Below, piece after piece: positions 36,690-49,742 of a DNA stretch of 64,000 nucleotides. Below the pieces are notes generated by a model, which was not told the DNA's origin, ran no database searches, and saw nothing but the letters and a program-made list of their open reading frames with translations. Both the position numbers and the translations under genes were made by a program. How positions within the stretch are numbered: the stretch's first letter is position 1; every line of letters begins with the position of its first letter. The stretch is from Atherix ibis (Eukaryota > Arthropoda > Insecta > Diptera > Athericidae), in assembly GCA_958298945.1 (NCBI GenBank), contig OY282610.1, forward strand, positions 52,583,667 to 52,647,666. The letters run 5' to 3'.

Positions 36690-38678
36690 ATGAATTTTTT
36701 CTCAAAATCACCAACAAAAATTTATCCAGAAAGGATATTCTCATTCCAATCGAGAAAATATGTATTGGAGAAGCTTTGCCTGAAAGTACGCAATGACACC
36801 ATAAAAACAATTCTAAAAACCTTAATTTGTATACAAAAAAAAACGAATTTTAAGAAAGAAAACTATAAATTTTATGAATTTTTTCTCAAAATCACCAACA
36901 AAAATTTATCCAGAAAGGATATTCTCATTCCAATCGAGAAAATATGTATTGGAGAAGCTTTGCCTGAAAGTACGCAATGACACCATAAAAACAATTCTAA
37001 AAACCTTAATTTGTATACAAAAAAAAACGAATTTTAGGAAAGAAAACTATAAATTTTATGAATTTTTTCTCAAAATCACCAACAAAAATTTATCCAGAAA
37101 GGATATTCTCATTCCAATCGAGAAAATATGCATTATAGAAGCTTTGCCTAAAAGTACGCAATGACACCATAAAAACCGTTCTAAAAACTTAAATTTTTAT
37201 ACAAAAAAAACGAATTTTAATAAAGAAAACAATTAATTTTATGAATTTTTTCTCAAAATCACCAACAAAAATTTATCCAGAAAGGATATTCTCATTCCAA
37301 TCGAGAAAATATGTATTGGAGAAGCTTTGCCTGAAAGTACGCAATGACACCATAAAAACAATTCTAAAAACCTTAATTTGTATACAAAAAAAAACGAATT
37401 TTAGGAAAGAAAACTATAAATTTTATGAATTTTTTCTCAAAATCACCAACAAAAATTTATCCAGAAAGGATATTCTCATTCCAATCGAGAAAATATGCAC
37501 TGGAGAAGCTTTGCCTAAAAGTACGCAATGACACCAGAAAAACCGTTCTAAAAACCTTAATTTTTATAAAAAAAAAACGAATTTTAAGAAAAAAAACCAT
37601 AAATTTTATGAATTTTTTCTCAAAATCACCAACAAAAATTCATCCAGAAATGATATTCTCATTCCAATCGAGAAAATATGCATTGGAGAAGCTTTGCCTG
37701 AAAGTACGCAATGACACCATAAAAACAATTCAAAAAACCTTAATTTTTATACAAAAAAAATGAATTTTAAGAAAGAAAACCATAAATTTTATGAATTTTT
37801 TCTCAAAACCTCCAACAAAAATTTATCCAGAAAGAATTTTCTCATTCCAATGAGAATAATATGAATTGGAGAAGCTTTGCCTGAAAGTGCACAATCATAC
37901 CCCAAACAAACATCTCCAAAAAACCACCATTTTCATAGAGAAAAACAAATTTTAAGAGAAAGTGGACTCAGTGTAATAATTGTTGCCTCCTATTTTTTGA
38001 GAAAACTGGGTGCCTGGTGTAAAAATTGGATTTTCGTGAATATTGTCACAAATTTTCGAATTTTTGTGGTTTTTTGCATATCTTTAGGTGGTCAATTTAT
38101 TTTGCTTTCAGTAAATAAAAAATTTAATTTTAGGCAATTTTTTTTTAATAGTGCTCACAAAAATTTATTCTGAAAGGATATTCCTTTTTCGATCAGGATA
38201 ATAAGGATCTAGAAGGCTATGTTAAAGTGTATGTAATGAAACCATGAAACAAATTGCCATTTTTATCCAAAAAAGCAAACTTTATTTTTAAAAAAATACA
38301 GCGAACTTTAGGTATTTTTTTTTAAAACGCCTGGAAAAAATTTTCCTGTAAGGACTTTTTTAGTCCGATCAGGATAATAAGAATAATTATTAGTTTCACA
38401 TATGTATGCGCATTAACATCATTAAACAAATTTTCGAAAAAATTTCCTTTTTCATAGAAAAATAGAAATTTAATAAAAAATTTAATGATCTTTTGGCAAA
38501 TTTTTCTCAAAACTCCCACCGAAATTTATCGTGACATGTCATTTTCCTTTCAATCATTATATTAAGAGTCATAGAAGGTTTGCCTGAAAGTGTGCAATGA
38601 CACCAGAAAAAAAAATTCTAAAAAACCTTCATTTTTATACAAAAAAAACGAATTTTAATAAAGAAAACAATTAATTTT
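36690..38678 (+). repeat. HOR unit 21 (6 K monomers + cassette)
   Basis: K starts are at 36690, 36874, 37058, 37241, 37425 and 37608, in the order K1-K2-K3-K2-K4-K5. The cassette starts at 37791. Variants AAGAAAAAAAACCAT (37586), TTTAATAAAAAA in Q (38471) and CACCAGAAAAAAAAATTC in R (38601) recur in unit 31 at a constant offset of 19,452 bp. Confidence 0.92.
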
Positions 38679-40298
38679 ATGAATTTTTTCTCAAAATCAC
38701 CAACAAAAATTTATCCAGAAAGGATATTCTCATTCCAATCGAGAAAATATGTATTGGAGAAGCTTTGCCTGAAAGTACGCAATGACACCATAAAAACAAT
38801 TCTAAAAACCTTAATTTGTATACAAAAAAAAACGAATTTTAAGAAAGAAAACTATAAATTTTATGAATTTTTTCTCAAAATCACCAACAAAAATTTATCC
38901 AGAAAGGATATTCTCATTCCAATCAAGAAAATATGTATTGGAGAAGCATTGCCTGAAAGTACGCAATGACACCATAAAAACAATTCTAAAAACCTTAATT
39001 TGTATACAAAAAAAAACGAATTTTAGGAAAGAAAACTATAAATTTTATGAATTTTTTCTCAAAATCACCAACAAAAATTTATCCAGAAAGGATATTCTCA
39101 TTCCAATCAAGAAAATATGCATTGGAGAAGCTTTGCCTAAAAATACGCAATGACACCATAAAAACCGTTCTAAAAACCTTAATTTTTATACAAAAAAAAC
39201 GAATTTTAAGAAAGAAAACCATAAATTTTATGAATTTTTTCTCAAAATCACCAACAAAAATTTATCCAGAAATGATATTCTCATTCGAATCGAGAAAATA
39301 TGCATTGGAGAAGCTTTGCCTGAAAGTACGCAATGACACCATAAAAACAATTCTAAAAACCTTAATTTTTATACAAAAAAATGAATTTTAAGAAAGAAAA
39401 CCATAAATTTTATGAATTTTTTCTCAAAACCACCAACAAAAATTTATCCAGAAAGAATTTTCTCATTCCAATGAGAATAATATGAATTGGAGAAGCTTTG
39501 CCTGAAAGTGCACAATCATACCCCAAACAAACATCTCCAAAAAACCACCATTTTCATAGAGAAAAACAAATTTTAAGAGAAAGTGGACTCAGTGTAATAA
39601 TTGTTGCCTCCTATTTTTTGAGAAAACTGGGTGCCTGGTGTAAAAATTGGATTTTCGTGAATATTGTCACAAATTTTCGAATTTTTGTGGTTTTTTGCAT
39701 ATCTTTAGGTGGTCAATTTATTTTGCTTTCAGTAAATAAAAAATTTAATTTTAGGCAATTTTTTTTTAATAGTGCTCACAAAAATTTATTCTGAAAGGAT
39801 ATTCCTTTTTCGATCAGGATAATATGGATCTAGAAGGCTATGTTAAAGTGTATGTAATGAAACCATGAAACAAACTGCCATTTTTATCCAAAAAAGCAAA
39901 CTTTATTTTTAAAAAAATACAGCGAACTTTAGGTATTTTTTTTTAAAACGCCTGGAAAAAATTTTCCTGTAAGGACTTTTTTAGTCCGATCAGGATAATA
40001 AGAATAATTATTAGTTTCACATATGTATGCGCATTAACATCATTAAACAAATTTTCGAAAAAATTTCCTTTTTCATAGAAAAATAGAAATTTAAAAAAAA
40101 ATTTAATGATCTTTTGGCAAATTTTTCTCAAAACTCCCACCGAAATTTATCGTGACATGTCATTTTCCTTCCAATCATTGTATTAAGAGTCATAGAAGGT
40201 TTGCCTGAAAGTGTGCAATGACACCACAAAATAAATTCTAAAAAACCTTAATTTTTATACAAAAAAAACGAATTTTAATAAAGAAAACAATTAATTTT
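38679..40298 (+). repeat. HOR unit 22 (4 K monomers + cassette)
   Basis: K starts are at 38679 (K1), 38863 (K2), 39047 (K4) and 39230 (K5). Two neighbouring monomers share the variant CAATCAAGAAAAT. The cassette starts at 39412. K5 has one A fewer before its ATGAATTTTAAG tail. Confidence 0.92.
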
Positions 40299-41925
40299 AT
40301 GAATTTTTTCTCAAAATCACCAACAAAAATTTATCCAGAAAGGATATTCTCATTCCAATCGAGAAAATATGTATTGGAGAAGCTTTGCCTGAAAGTACGC
40401 AATGACACCATAAAAACAATTCTAAAAACCTTAATTTGTATACAAAAAAAAACGAATTTTAAGAAAGAAAACTATAAATTTTATGAATTTTTTCTCAAAA
40501 TCACCAACAAAAATTTATCCAGAAAGGATATTCTCATTCCAATCGAGAAAATATGTATTGGAGAAGCTTTGCCTGAAAGTACGCAATGACACCATAAAAA
40601 CAATTCTAAAAACCTTAATTTGTATACAAAAAAAAAACGAATTTTAGGAAAGAAAACTATAAATTTTATGAATTTTTTCTCAAAATCACCAACAAAAATT
40701 TATCCAGAAAGGATATTCTCATTCCAATCGAGAAAATATGCATTGGAGAAGCTTTGCCTAAAAGTACGCAATGACACCATAAAAACCGTTCTAAAAACCT
40801 TAATTTTTATACAAAAAAAACGAATTTTAAGAAAGAAAACCATAAATTTTATGAATTTTTTCTCAAAATCACCAACAAAAATTTATCCAGAAATGATATT
40901 CTCATTCCAATCGAGAAAATATGCATTGGAGAAGCTTTGCCTGAAAGTACGCAATGACACCATAAAAACAATTCAAAAAACCTTAATTTTTATACAAAAA
41001 AAAATGAATTTTAAGAAAGAAAACCATAAATTTTATGAATTTTTTCTCAAAACCACCAACAAAAATTTATCCAGAAAGAATTTTCTCATTCCAATGAGAA
41101 TAATATGAATTGGAGAAGCTTTGCCTGAAAGTGCACAATCATACCCCAAACAAACATCTCCAAAAAACCACCATTTTCATAGAGAAAAACAAATTTTAAG
41201 AGAAAGTTGGACTCAGTGTAATAATTGTTGCCTCCTATTTTTTGAGAAAACTGGGTGCCTGGTGTAAAAATTGGATTTTCGTGAATATTGTCACAAATTT
41301 TCGAATTTTTGTGGTTTTTTGCATATCTTTAGGTGGTCACTTTATTTTGCTTTCAGTAATTAAAAAATTTAATTTTAGGCAATTTTTTTTTAATAGTGCT
41401 CACAAAAATTTATTCTGAAAGGATATTCCTTTTTCGATCAGGATAATATGGATCTAGAAGGCTATGTTAAAGTGTATGTAATGAAACCGTGAAACAAATT
41501 GCCATTTTTATCCAAAAAAGCAAACTTTATTTTTAAAAAAATACAGCGAACTTTAGGTATTTTTTTTTAAAACGCCTGGAAAAAATTTTCCTGTAAGGAC
41601 TTTTTTTAGTCCGATCAGGATAATAAGAATAATTATTAGTTTCACATATGTATGCGCATTAACATCATTAAACAAATTTTTCGAAAAAATTTCCTTTTTC
41701 ATAGAAAAATAGAAATTTAAAAAAAAATTTAATGATCTTTTGGCAAATTTTTCTCAAAACTCCCACCGAAATTTATCGTGACATGTCATTTTCCTTCCAA
41801 TCATTATATTAAGAGTCATAGAAGGTTTGCCTGAAAGTGTGCAATGACACCACAAAATAAATTCAAAAAAACCTTAATTTTTATACAAAAAAAAACGAAT
41901 TTTAATAAAGAAAACAATTAATTTT
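40299..41925 (+). repeat. HOR unit 23 (4 K monomers + cassette)
   Basis: K starts are at 40299 (K1), 40483 (K2), 40668 (K4) and 40851 (K5). The cassette starts at 41035 and is 891 bp. One-base insertions begin to appear here: GTTGGACTCAG near 41208, an extra T near 41602 and another near 41680. K5 shares ATTCAAAAAACC with unit 21. Confidence 0.92.
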
Positions 41926-43543
41926 ATGAATTTTTTCTCAAAATCACCAACAAAAATTTATCCAGAAAGGATATTCTCATTCAATCGAGAAAATATGTAT
42001 TGGAGAAGCTTTGCCTGAAAGTACGCAATGACACCATAAAAACAATTCTAAAAACCTTAATTTGTATACAAAAAAAACGAATTTTAAGAAAGAAACTATA
42101 AATTTTATGAATTTTTTCTCAAAATCACCAACAAAAATTTATCCAGAAAGGATATTCTCATTCCAATCGAGAAAATATGTATTGGAGAAGCTTTGCCTGA
42201 AAGTACGCAATGACACCATAAAAACAATTCTAAAAACCTTAATTTGTATACAAAAAAAACGAATTTTAGGAAAGAAAACTATAAATTTTATGAATTTTTT
42301 CTCAAAATCACCAACAAAAATTTATCCAGAAAGGATATTCTCATTCCAATCGAGAAAATATGCATTGGAGAAGCTTTGCCTAAAAGTACGCAATGACACC
42401 ATAAAAACCGTTCTATAAACCTTAATTTTTATACAAAAAAAACGAATTTTAAGAAAGAAAACCATAAATTTTATGAATTTTTTCTCAAAATCACCAACAA
42501 AAGTTTTTTCAGTAATGATATTCTCATTCCAATCGAGAAAATATGCATTGGAGAAGCTTTGCCTGAAAGTACGCAATGACACCATAAAAACAATTCTAAA
42601 AACCTTAATTTTTATACAAAAAAAATGAATTTTAAGAAAGAAAACCATAAATTTTATGAATTTTTTCTCAAAACCACCAACAAAAATTTATCCAGAAAGA
42701 ATTTTCTCATTCCAATGAGAATAATATGAATTGGAGAAGCTTTGCCTGAAAGTGCACAATCATACCCCAAACAAACATCTCCAAAAAACCACCATTTTCA
42801 TAGAGAAAAACAAATTTTAAGAGAAAGTGGACTCAGTGTAATAATTGTTGCCTCCTATTTTTTGAGGAAAACTGGGTGCCTGGTGTAAAAATTGGATTTT
42901 CGTGAATATTGTCACAAATTTTTGAATTTTTGTGGTTTTTTGCATATCTTTAGGTGGTCACTTTATTTTGCTTTCAGTAAATAAAAAATTTAATTTTAGG
43001 CAATTTTTTTTTAATAGTGCTCACAAAAATTTATTTTGAAAGGATATTCCTTTTTCGATCAGGATAATATGGATCTAGAAAGCTATGTTAAAGTGTATGT
43101 AATGAAACCATGAAACAAATTGCCATTTTTATCCAAAAAAGCAAACTTTATTTTTAAAAAAATACAGCGAACTTTAGGTATTTTTTTTTAAAACGCCTGG
43201 AAAAAATTTTCCTGTAAGGACTTTTTTAGTCCGATCAGGATAATAAGAATAATTATTAGTTTCACATATGTATGCGCATTAACATCATTAAACAAATTTT
43301 CGAAAAAATTTCCTTTTTCATAGAAAAATAGAAATTTAAAAAAAAATTTAATGATCTTTTGGCAAATTTTTCTCAAAACTCCCACCGAAATTTATCGTGA
43401 CATGTCATTTTCCTTCCAATCATTATATTAAGAGTCATAGAAGGTTTGCCTGAAAGTGTGCAATGACACCACAAAATAAATTCTAAAAAACCTTAATTTT
43501 TATACAAAAAAAACGAATTTTAATAAAGAAAACAATTAATTTT
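41926..43543 (+). repeat. HOR unit 24 (4 K monomers + cassette, indel-rich)
   Basis: K starts are at 41926, 42107, 42290 and 42473. The first monomer lost a C (CATTCAATCG) and its tail is shortened. K5 has AAAGTTTTTTCAGTAATG in place of AAATTTATCCAGAAATG. The cassette starts at 42656, with an inserted G in X (TGAGGAAAACTGG). Confidence 0.9.
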
Positions 43544-44277
43544 ATGAATTTTTTCTCAAAATCACCAACAAAAATATATCCAGAAAGGATATTCTCATTC
43601 CAATCGAGAAAATATGTATTGGAGAAGCTTTGCCTGAAAGTACGCAATGACACCATAAAAAACAATTCTAAAAACCTTAATTTGTATACAAAAAAAAACG
43701 AATTTTAAGAAAGAAAACTATAAATTTTATGAATTTTTTCTCAAAATCACCAACAAAAATTTATCCAGAAAGGATATTCTCATTCCAATCGAGAAAATAT
43801 GTATTGAGAAGCTTTGCCTGAAAGTACGCAATGACACCATAAAACAATTCTAAAAACCCTAATTTGTATACAAAAAAAAACGAATTTTAGGAAAGAAAAC
43901 TATAAATTTTATGAATTTTTTCTCAAAATCACCAACAAAATTTATCCAGAAAGGATATTCTCATTCCAATCGAGAAAATATGCATTGGAGAAGCTTTGCC
44001 TAAAAGTACGCAATGACACCATAAAAACCGTTCTAAAAACCTTAATTTTTATACCAAAAAAAACGAATTTTAATAAAGAAAACAATTAATTTTATGAATT
44101 TTTTCTCAAAATCACCAACAAAAATTTATCCAGAAAGGATATTCTCATTCCAATCGAGAAAATATGCATTGGAGAAGCTTTCCCTAAAAGTACACAATGA
44201 CACCATAAGAACCGTTCTAAAAACCTTAATTTTTATAAAAAAAAAACGAATTTTAAGAAAGAAAACCATAAATTTTA

Positions 44278-44458
44278 TGAATTTTTTCTCAAACCACCAA
44301 CAAAAATTTATCCAGAAAGAATTTTCTCATTCCAATGAGAATAATATGAATTGGAGAAGCTTTGCCTGAAAGTACGCAATGACACCATAAAAACAATTCT
44401 AAAAACCTTAATTTTTATACAAAAAAAATGAATTTTAAGAAAGAAAACCATAAATTTT
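44278..44458 (+). repeat. Chimeric J/K5 monomer
   Basis: The front is J (CAGAAAGAATTTTCTC, CCAATGAGAATAATATG). After GCTTTGCCTGAAAGT it continues as K5 (ACGCAATGACACC, ACAATTC, AAAATGAATTTTAAG). It stands directly before a complete J, so the J front occurs twice in succession. Confidence 0.9.
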
Positions 44459-45163
44459 ATGAATTTTTTCTCAAAACCACCAACAAAAATTTATCCAGAA
44501 AGAATTTTCTCATTCAAATGAGAATAATATGAATTGGAGAAGCTTTGCCTGAAAGTGCCACAATCATACCCCAAACAAACATCTCCAAAAAACCACCATT
44601 TTCATAGAGAAAAACAAATTTTAAGAGAAAGTGGACTCAGTGTAATAATTGTTGCCTCCTATTTTTTTAAGAAAACTGGGTGCCTGGTGTAAAAATTGGA
44701 TTTTCGTGAATATTGTCACAAATTTTCGAATTTTTGTGGTTTTTTTGCATATCTTTAAGGTGGTCAATTTATTTTGCTTTCAGTAAATAAAAATTTAATT
44801 TTAGGCAATTTTTTTTTAATAGTGCTCACAAAAATTTATTCTGAAAGGATATTCCTTTTTCGATCAGGATAATATGGATCTAGAAGGCTATGTTAAAGTG
44901 TATGTAATGAAACCATGAAACAAATTGCCATTTTTATCCAAAAAAGCAAACTTTATTTTTTTTAAAATACAGCGAACTTTAGGTATTTTTTTTTAAAACG
45001 CCTGGAAAAAATTTTCCTGTAAGGACTTTTTTAGTCCGATCAGGATAATAAGAATAATTATTAGTTTCACATATGTATGCGCATTAACATCATTAAACAA
45101 ATTTTCGAAAAAATTTCCTTTTTCATAGAAAAATAGAAATGAAAAAAAAATTTAATGATCTTT

Positions 45164-45347
45164 TGGCAAATTTTTCTCAAAACTCCCACCGAAATTTATC
45201 GTGACATGTCATTTTCCTTCCAATCATTATATTAAGAGTCATAGAAGGTTTGCCTGAAAGTACGCAATGACACCATAAAAACAATTCTAAAAAACCTTAA
45301 TTTTTATACAAAAAAAAAGAATTTTAATAAAGAAAACAATTAATTTT
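45164..45347 (+). repeat. Chimeric R/K monomer
   Basis: The front is R (CGTGACATGTCATTTTCC, AGAGTCATAGAAGG). After TTTGCCTGAAAGT it reads ACGCAATGACACCATAAAAA and ACAATTC as in K, and then has an R/K3 tail. This is the reciprocal arrangement of the chimera at 12058. Confidence 0.88.
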
Positions 45348-47170
45348 ATGAATTTTTTCTCAAAATCACCAACAAAAATTTATCCCAGAAAGGATATTCT
45401 CATTCCAATCGAGGAAATATGTTATGGAGAAGCTTTGCCTGAAAGTACGCAATGACACCATAACAACAATTCTAAAACCCTTAATTTGTATACAAAAAAA
45501 AACGAGTTTTAGAAAGAAAACTATAAATTTTATGAATTTTTTCTCAAAATCACCAACAAAAATTTATCCAGAAAGGATATTCTCATTCCAATCGAGAAAA
45601 TATGTATTGGAGAAGCTTTGCCTGAAAGTACGCAATGACACCATAAAAACAATTCTAAAAACCTTAATTTGTATACAAAAAAAAACGAATTTTAGGAAAG
45701 AAAACTATAAATTTTATGAATTTTTTCTCAAAATCACCAACAAAAATTTATCCAGAAAGGATATTCTCATTCCAATCGAGAAAATGTGCATTGGAGAAGC
45801 TTTGACTAAAAGTACGCAATGACACCATAAAAACCGTACTAAAAACCTAAATTTTTATACAAAAAAAACGAATTTTAAGAAAGAAAACCATAAATTTTAT
45901 GAATTTTTTCTCAAAATCACCAACAAAATTTATCCAGAAATGATATTCTCATTCCAATCGAGAAAATATGCATTGGAGAAGCTCTTGCCTAAAAGTACGC
46001 AATGACACCATAAAAACCGTTCTAAAAAACCTTAATTTTTATACAAAAAAAAACGAATTTTAAGAAAGAAAACATAAATTTTATGAATTTTTTCTCAAAA
46101 TCACCAACAAAAATTTATCCAGAAATGATATTCTCATTCCAATCGAGAAAATATGCATTGGAGAAGCTTTGCCTGAAAGTACGCAATGACACCATAAAAA
46201 CAATTCTAAAAACCTTAATTTTTATACAAAAAAAATGAATTTTAAGAAAGAAAACCATAAATTTTATGAATTTTTTCTCAAAACCACCAACAAAAATTTA
46301 TCCAGAAAGAATTTTCTCATTCCAATGAGAATAATATGAATTGGAGAAGCTTTGCCTGAAAGTGCACAATCATACCCCAAACAAACATCTCCAAAAAACC
46401 ACCATTTTCATAGAGAAAAACAAATTTTAAGAGAAAGTGGACTCAGTGTAATAATTGTTGCCTCCTATTTTTTGAGAAAACTGGGTGCCTGGTGTAAAAA
46501 TTGGATTTTCGTGAATATTGTCACAAATTTTCGAATTTTTGTGGTTTTTTGCATATCTTTAGGTGGTCAATTTATTTTGCTTTCAGTAAATAAAAAATTT
46601 AATTTTAGGCAATTTTTTTTTAATAGTGCTCACAAAAATTTATTCTGAAAGGATATTCCTTTTTCGATCAGGATAATATGGATCTAGAAGGCTATGTTAA
46701 AGTGTGAAACAAATCTAGAAGGCTATGTTTGAAACCATGAAACAAATTGCCATTTTGATCCAAAAAAGCAAACTTTATTTTTTAAAAAATACAGCGAACT
46801 TTAGGTATTTTTTTTTAAAACGCCTGGAAAAATTTTTCCTGTAAGGACTTTTTTAGTCCGATCAGGATAATAAGAATAATTATTAGTTTCACATATGTAT
46901 ACGCATTAACATCATTAAACAAATTTTCGAAAAAATTTCCTTTTTCATAGAAAAATAGAAATTTAAAAAAAAATTTAATGATCTTTTGGCAAATTTTTCT
47001 TAAAACTCCCACCGAAATTTATCGTGACATGTCATTTTCCTTCCAATCATTATATTAAGAGTCATAGAAGGTTTGCCTGAAAGTGTGCAATGACACCACA
47101 AAATAAATTCTAAAAAACCTTAATTTTTATACAAAAAAAACGAATTTTAATAAAGAAAACAATTAATTTT
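45348..47170 (+). repeat. HOR unit 26 (5 K monomers + cassette with rearranged P)
   Basis: K starts are at 45348, 45532, 45716, 45899 and 46083; the monomer at 45899 mixes a K5 front with K4 markers. The cassette starts at 46266 and is 905 bp because P is rearranged. Variants GTTATGGAGAAG (about 45421) and ACGAGTTTTA also occur in unit 27. The first monomers carry extra bases, such as TATCCCAGAAAGG. Confidence 0.9.
46683..46729 (+). repeat. Rearranged P with 16 bp direct repeat
   Basis: TCTAGAAGGCTATGTT occurs at 46683-46698 and again at 46714-46729, separated by TAAAGTGTGAAACAAA. The normal P has it once. The spacer contains TGAAACAAA, which normally lies downstream of the repeat, so a back-jump during copying fits better than simple slippage. 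The same rearrangement is present at 50425-50471. Confidence 0.92.
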
Positions 47171-49559
47171 ATGAATTTTTTCTCAAAATCACCAACAAAA
47201 ATTTATCCAGAAAGGATATTCTCATTCCAATCGAGAAAATATGTATTGGAGAAGTGTTGCCTGAAAGTACGCAATGACACCATAAAAACAATTCTAAAAA
47301 CCTTAATTTGTATACAAAAAAAAACGAATTTTAAGAAAGAAAACTATAAATTTTATGAATTTTTTCTCAAAATCACCAACAAAAATTTATCCAGAAAGGA
47401 TATTCTCATTCTAATCGAAAAAATATGTGATGGAGAAGCTTTGCCTGAAAGTACGCAATGACACCATAAAAACAATTCTAAAAACCTTAATTTGTATACA
47501 AAAAAAAACGAATTTTAGGAAAGAAAACTATAAATTTTATGAATTTTTTCTCAAAATCACCAACAAAAATTTATCCAGAAAGGATATTCTCATTCCAATC
47601 GAGAAAATATGCATTGGAGAAGCTTTGCCTAAAAGTACGCAATGACAATATAAAAACCGTTCTAAAAACCTTAATTTTTATACAAAAAAAACGAATTTTA
47701 ATAAAGAAAACAATTAATTTTATGAATTTTTTCTCAAAATCACCAACAAAAATTTATCCAGAAAGGATATTCTCATTCCAATCAAGAAAATATGCATTGG
47801 AGAAGCTTTGCCTAAAAGTACGCAATGACACCATAAAAACCGTTCTAAAAACCTTAATTTTTATACAAAAAAAACGAATTTTAATAAAGAAAACAATTAA
47901 TTTTATGAATTTTTTCTCAAAATCACCAACAAAAATTTATCCAGAAAGGATATTCTCATTCCAATCGAGAAAATATGTATTGAAGAAGCTTTGCCTGAAA
48001 GTACGCAATGACACCATAAAAACAATTCTAAAAACCTTAATTTGTATACAAAAAAAAACGAATTTTAAGAAAAAAAACTATAAATTTTATGAATTTTTTC
48101 TCAAAATCACCAACAAAAATTTATCCAGAAAGGATATTCTCATTCCAATCGAGAAAATATGTATTGGAGAAGCTTTGCCTGAAAGTACGCAATGACACCA
48201 TAAAAACAATTCTAAAAACCTTAATTTGTATACAAAAAAAAAACGAATTTTAGGAAAGAAAACTATAAATTTTATGAATTTTTTCTCAAAATCACCAACA
48301 AAAATTTATCCAGAAAGAATATTCTCATTCCAATCGAGAAAATATGCATTGGAGAAGCTTTGCCTAAAAGTACGCAATGACACCATAAAAACCGTTCTAA
48401 AAACCTTAGTTTTTATACAAAAAAAACGAATTTTAATAAAGAAAACAATTAATTTTATGAATTTTTTCTCAAAATCACCAACAAAAATTTATCCAGAAAG
48501 GATATTCTCATTCCAATCGAGAAAATATGTTATGGAGAAGCTTTGCCTGAAAGTACGCAATGACACCATAAAAACAATTCTAAAAACCTTAATTTGTATA
48601 CAAAAAAAAACGAGTTTTAAGAAAGAAAACTATAAATTTTATGAATTTTTTCTCAAAATCACCAACAAAAATTTATCCAGAAAGGATATTCTCATTCCAA
48701 TCAAGAAAATATGCATTGGAGAAGCTTTGCCTAAAAGTACGCAATGACACCATAAAAACCGTTCTAAAAACCTTAATTTTTATACAAAAAAAACGAATTT
48801 TAATAAAGAAAACAATTAATTTTATGAATTTTTTCTCAAAATCACCAACAAAAATTTATCCAGAAAGGATATTCTCATTCCAATCGAGAAAATATGTATT
48901 GGAGAAGCTTTGCCTGAAAGTACGCAATGACACCATAAAAACAATTCTAAAAACCTTAATTTGTATACAAAAAAAAACGATTTTTAAGAAAGAAAACTAT
49001 AAATTTTATGATTTTTTTCTCAAAATCACCAACAAAAATTTATCCAGAAAGGATATTCTCATTCCAATCGAGAAAATATGTATTGGAGAAGCTTTGCCTG
49101 AAAGTACGCAATGACACCATAAAAACAATTCTAAAAACCTTAATTTGTATACAAAAAAAAAACGAATTTTAGGAAAGAAAACTATAAATTTTATGAATTT
49201 TTTCTCAAAATCACCAACAAAAATTTATCCAGAAAGGATATTCTTATTCCAATCGAGAAAATATGCATTGGAGAAGCTTTGCCTAAAAGTACTCAATGAC
49301 ACCATAAAAACCGTTCTAAAAACCTTAATTTTTATACAAAAAAAAACGAATTTTAGGAAAGAAAACAATTAATTTTATGAATTTTTTCTCAAAATCACCA
49401 ACAAAAATTTATCCAGAAAGGATATTCTCATTCCAATCGAGAAAATATGCATTGGAGAAGCTTTGCCTAAAAGTACGCAATGACACCATAAAAACCGTTC
49501 TAAAAACCTTAATTTTTATACAAAAAAAACGAATTTTAAGAAAGAAAACCATAAATTTT

Positions 49560-49742
49560 ATGAATTTTTTCTCAAAACCACCAACAAAAATTTATCCAGA
49601 AAGAATTTTCTCATTCCAATGAGAATAATATGAATTGGAGAAGCTTTGCCTAAAAGTACGCAATGACACCATAAAAACAATTCTAAAAACCTTAATTTTT
49701 ATACAAAAAAAATGAATTTTAAGAAAGAAAACCATAAATTTT
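49560..49742 (+). repeat. Chimeric J/K monomer at end of the 14-monomer run
   Basis: The front is J (CCACCAACAAAAATTT, AGAATTTTCTC, CCAATGAGAATAATATG). After GAAGCTTTGCC it becomes K (TAAAAGTACGCAATGACACC) and ends with the K5 tail. Layout and switch point match the chimera at 44278, but the CTAAAAG variant shows a different K partner. Confidence 0.9.

Larger units (their letters stand above)
43544..45347 (+). repeat. HOR unit 25 (5 K monomers, last chimeric, + cassette)
   Basis: Starts are at 43544 (K1), 43729 (K2), 43911 (K3), 44094 (K4) and 44278 (J/K5 chimera). The cassette starts at 44459. One-base indels are frequent: GTATTGAGAAG, AACAAAATTTATCC, GTGCCACAATC and ATCTTTAAGGTGG. R is also chimeric (45164-45347). 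The P/Q boundary has the run TTTTTTTTAAAATAC, shared with unit 32. Confidence 0.9.
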
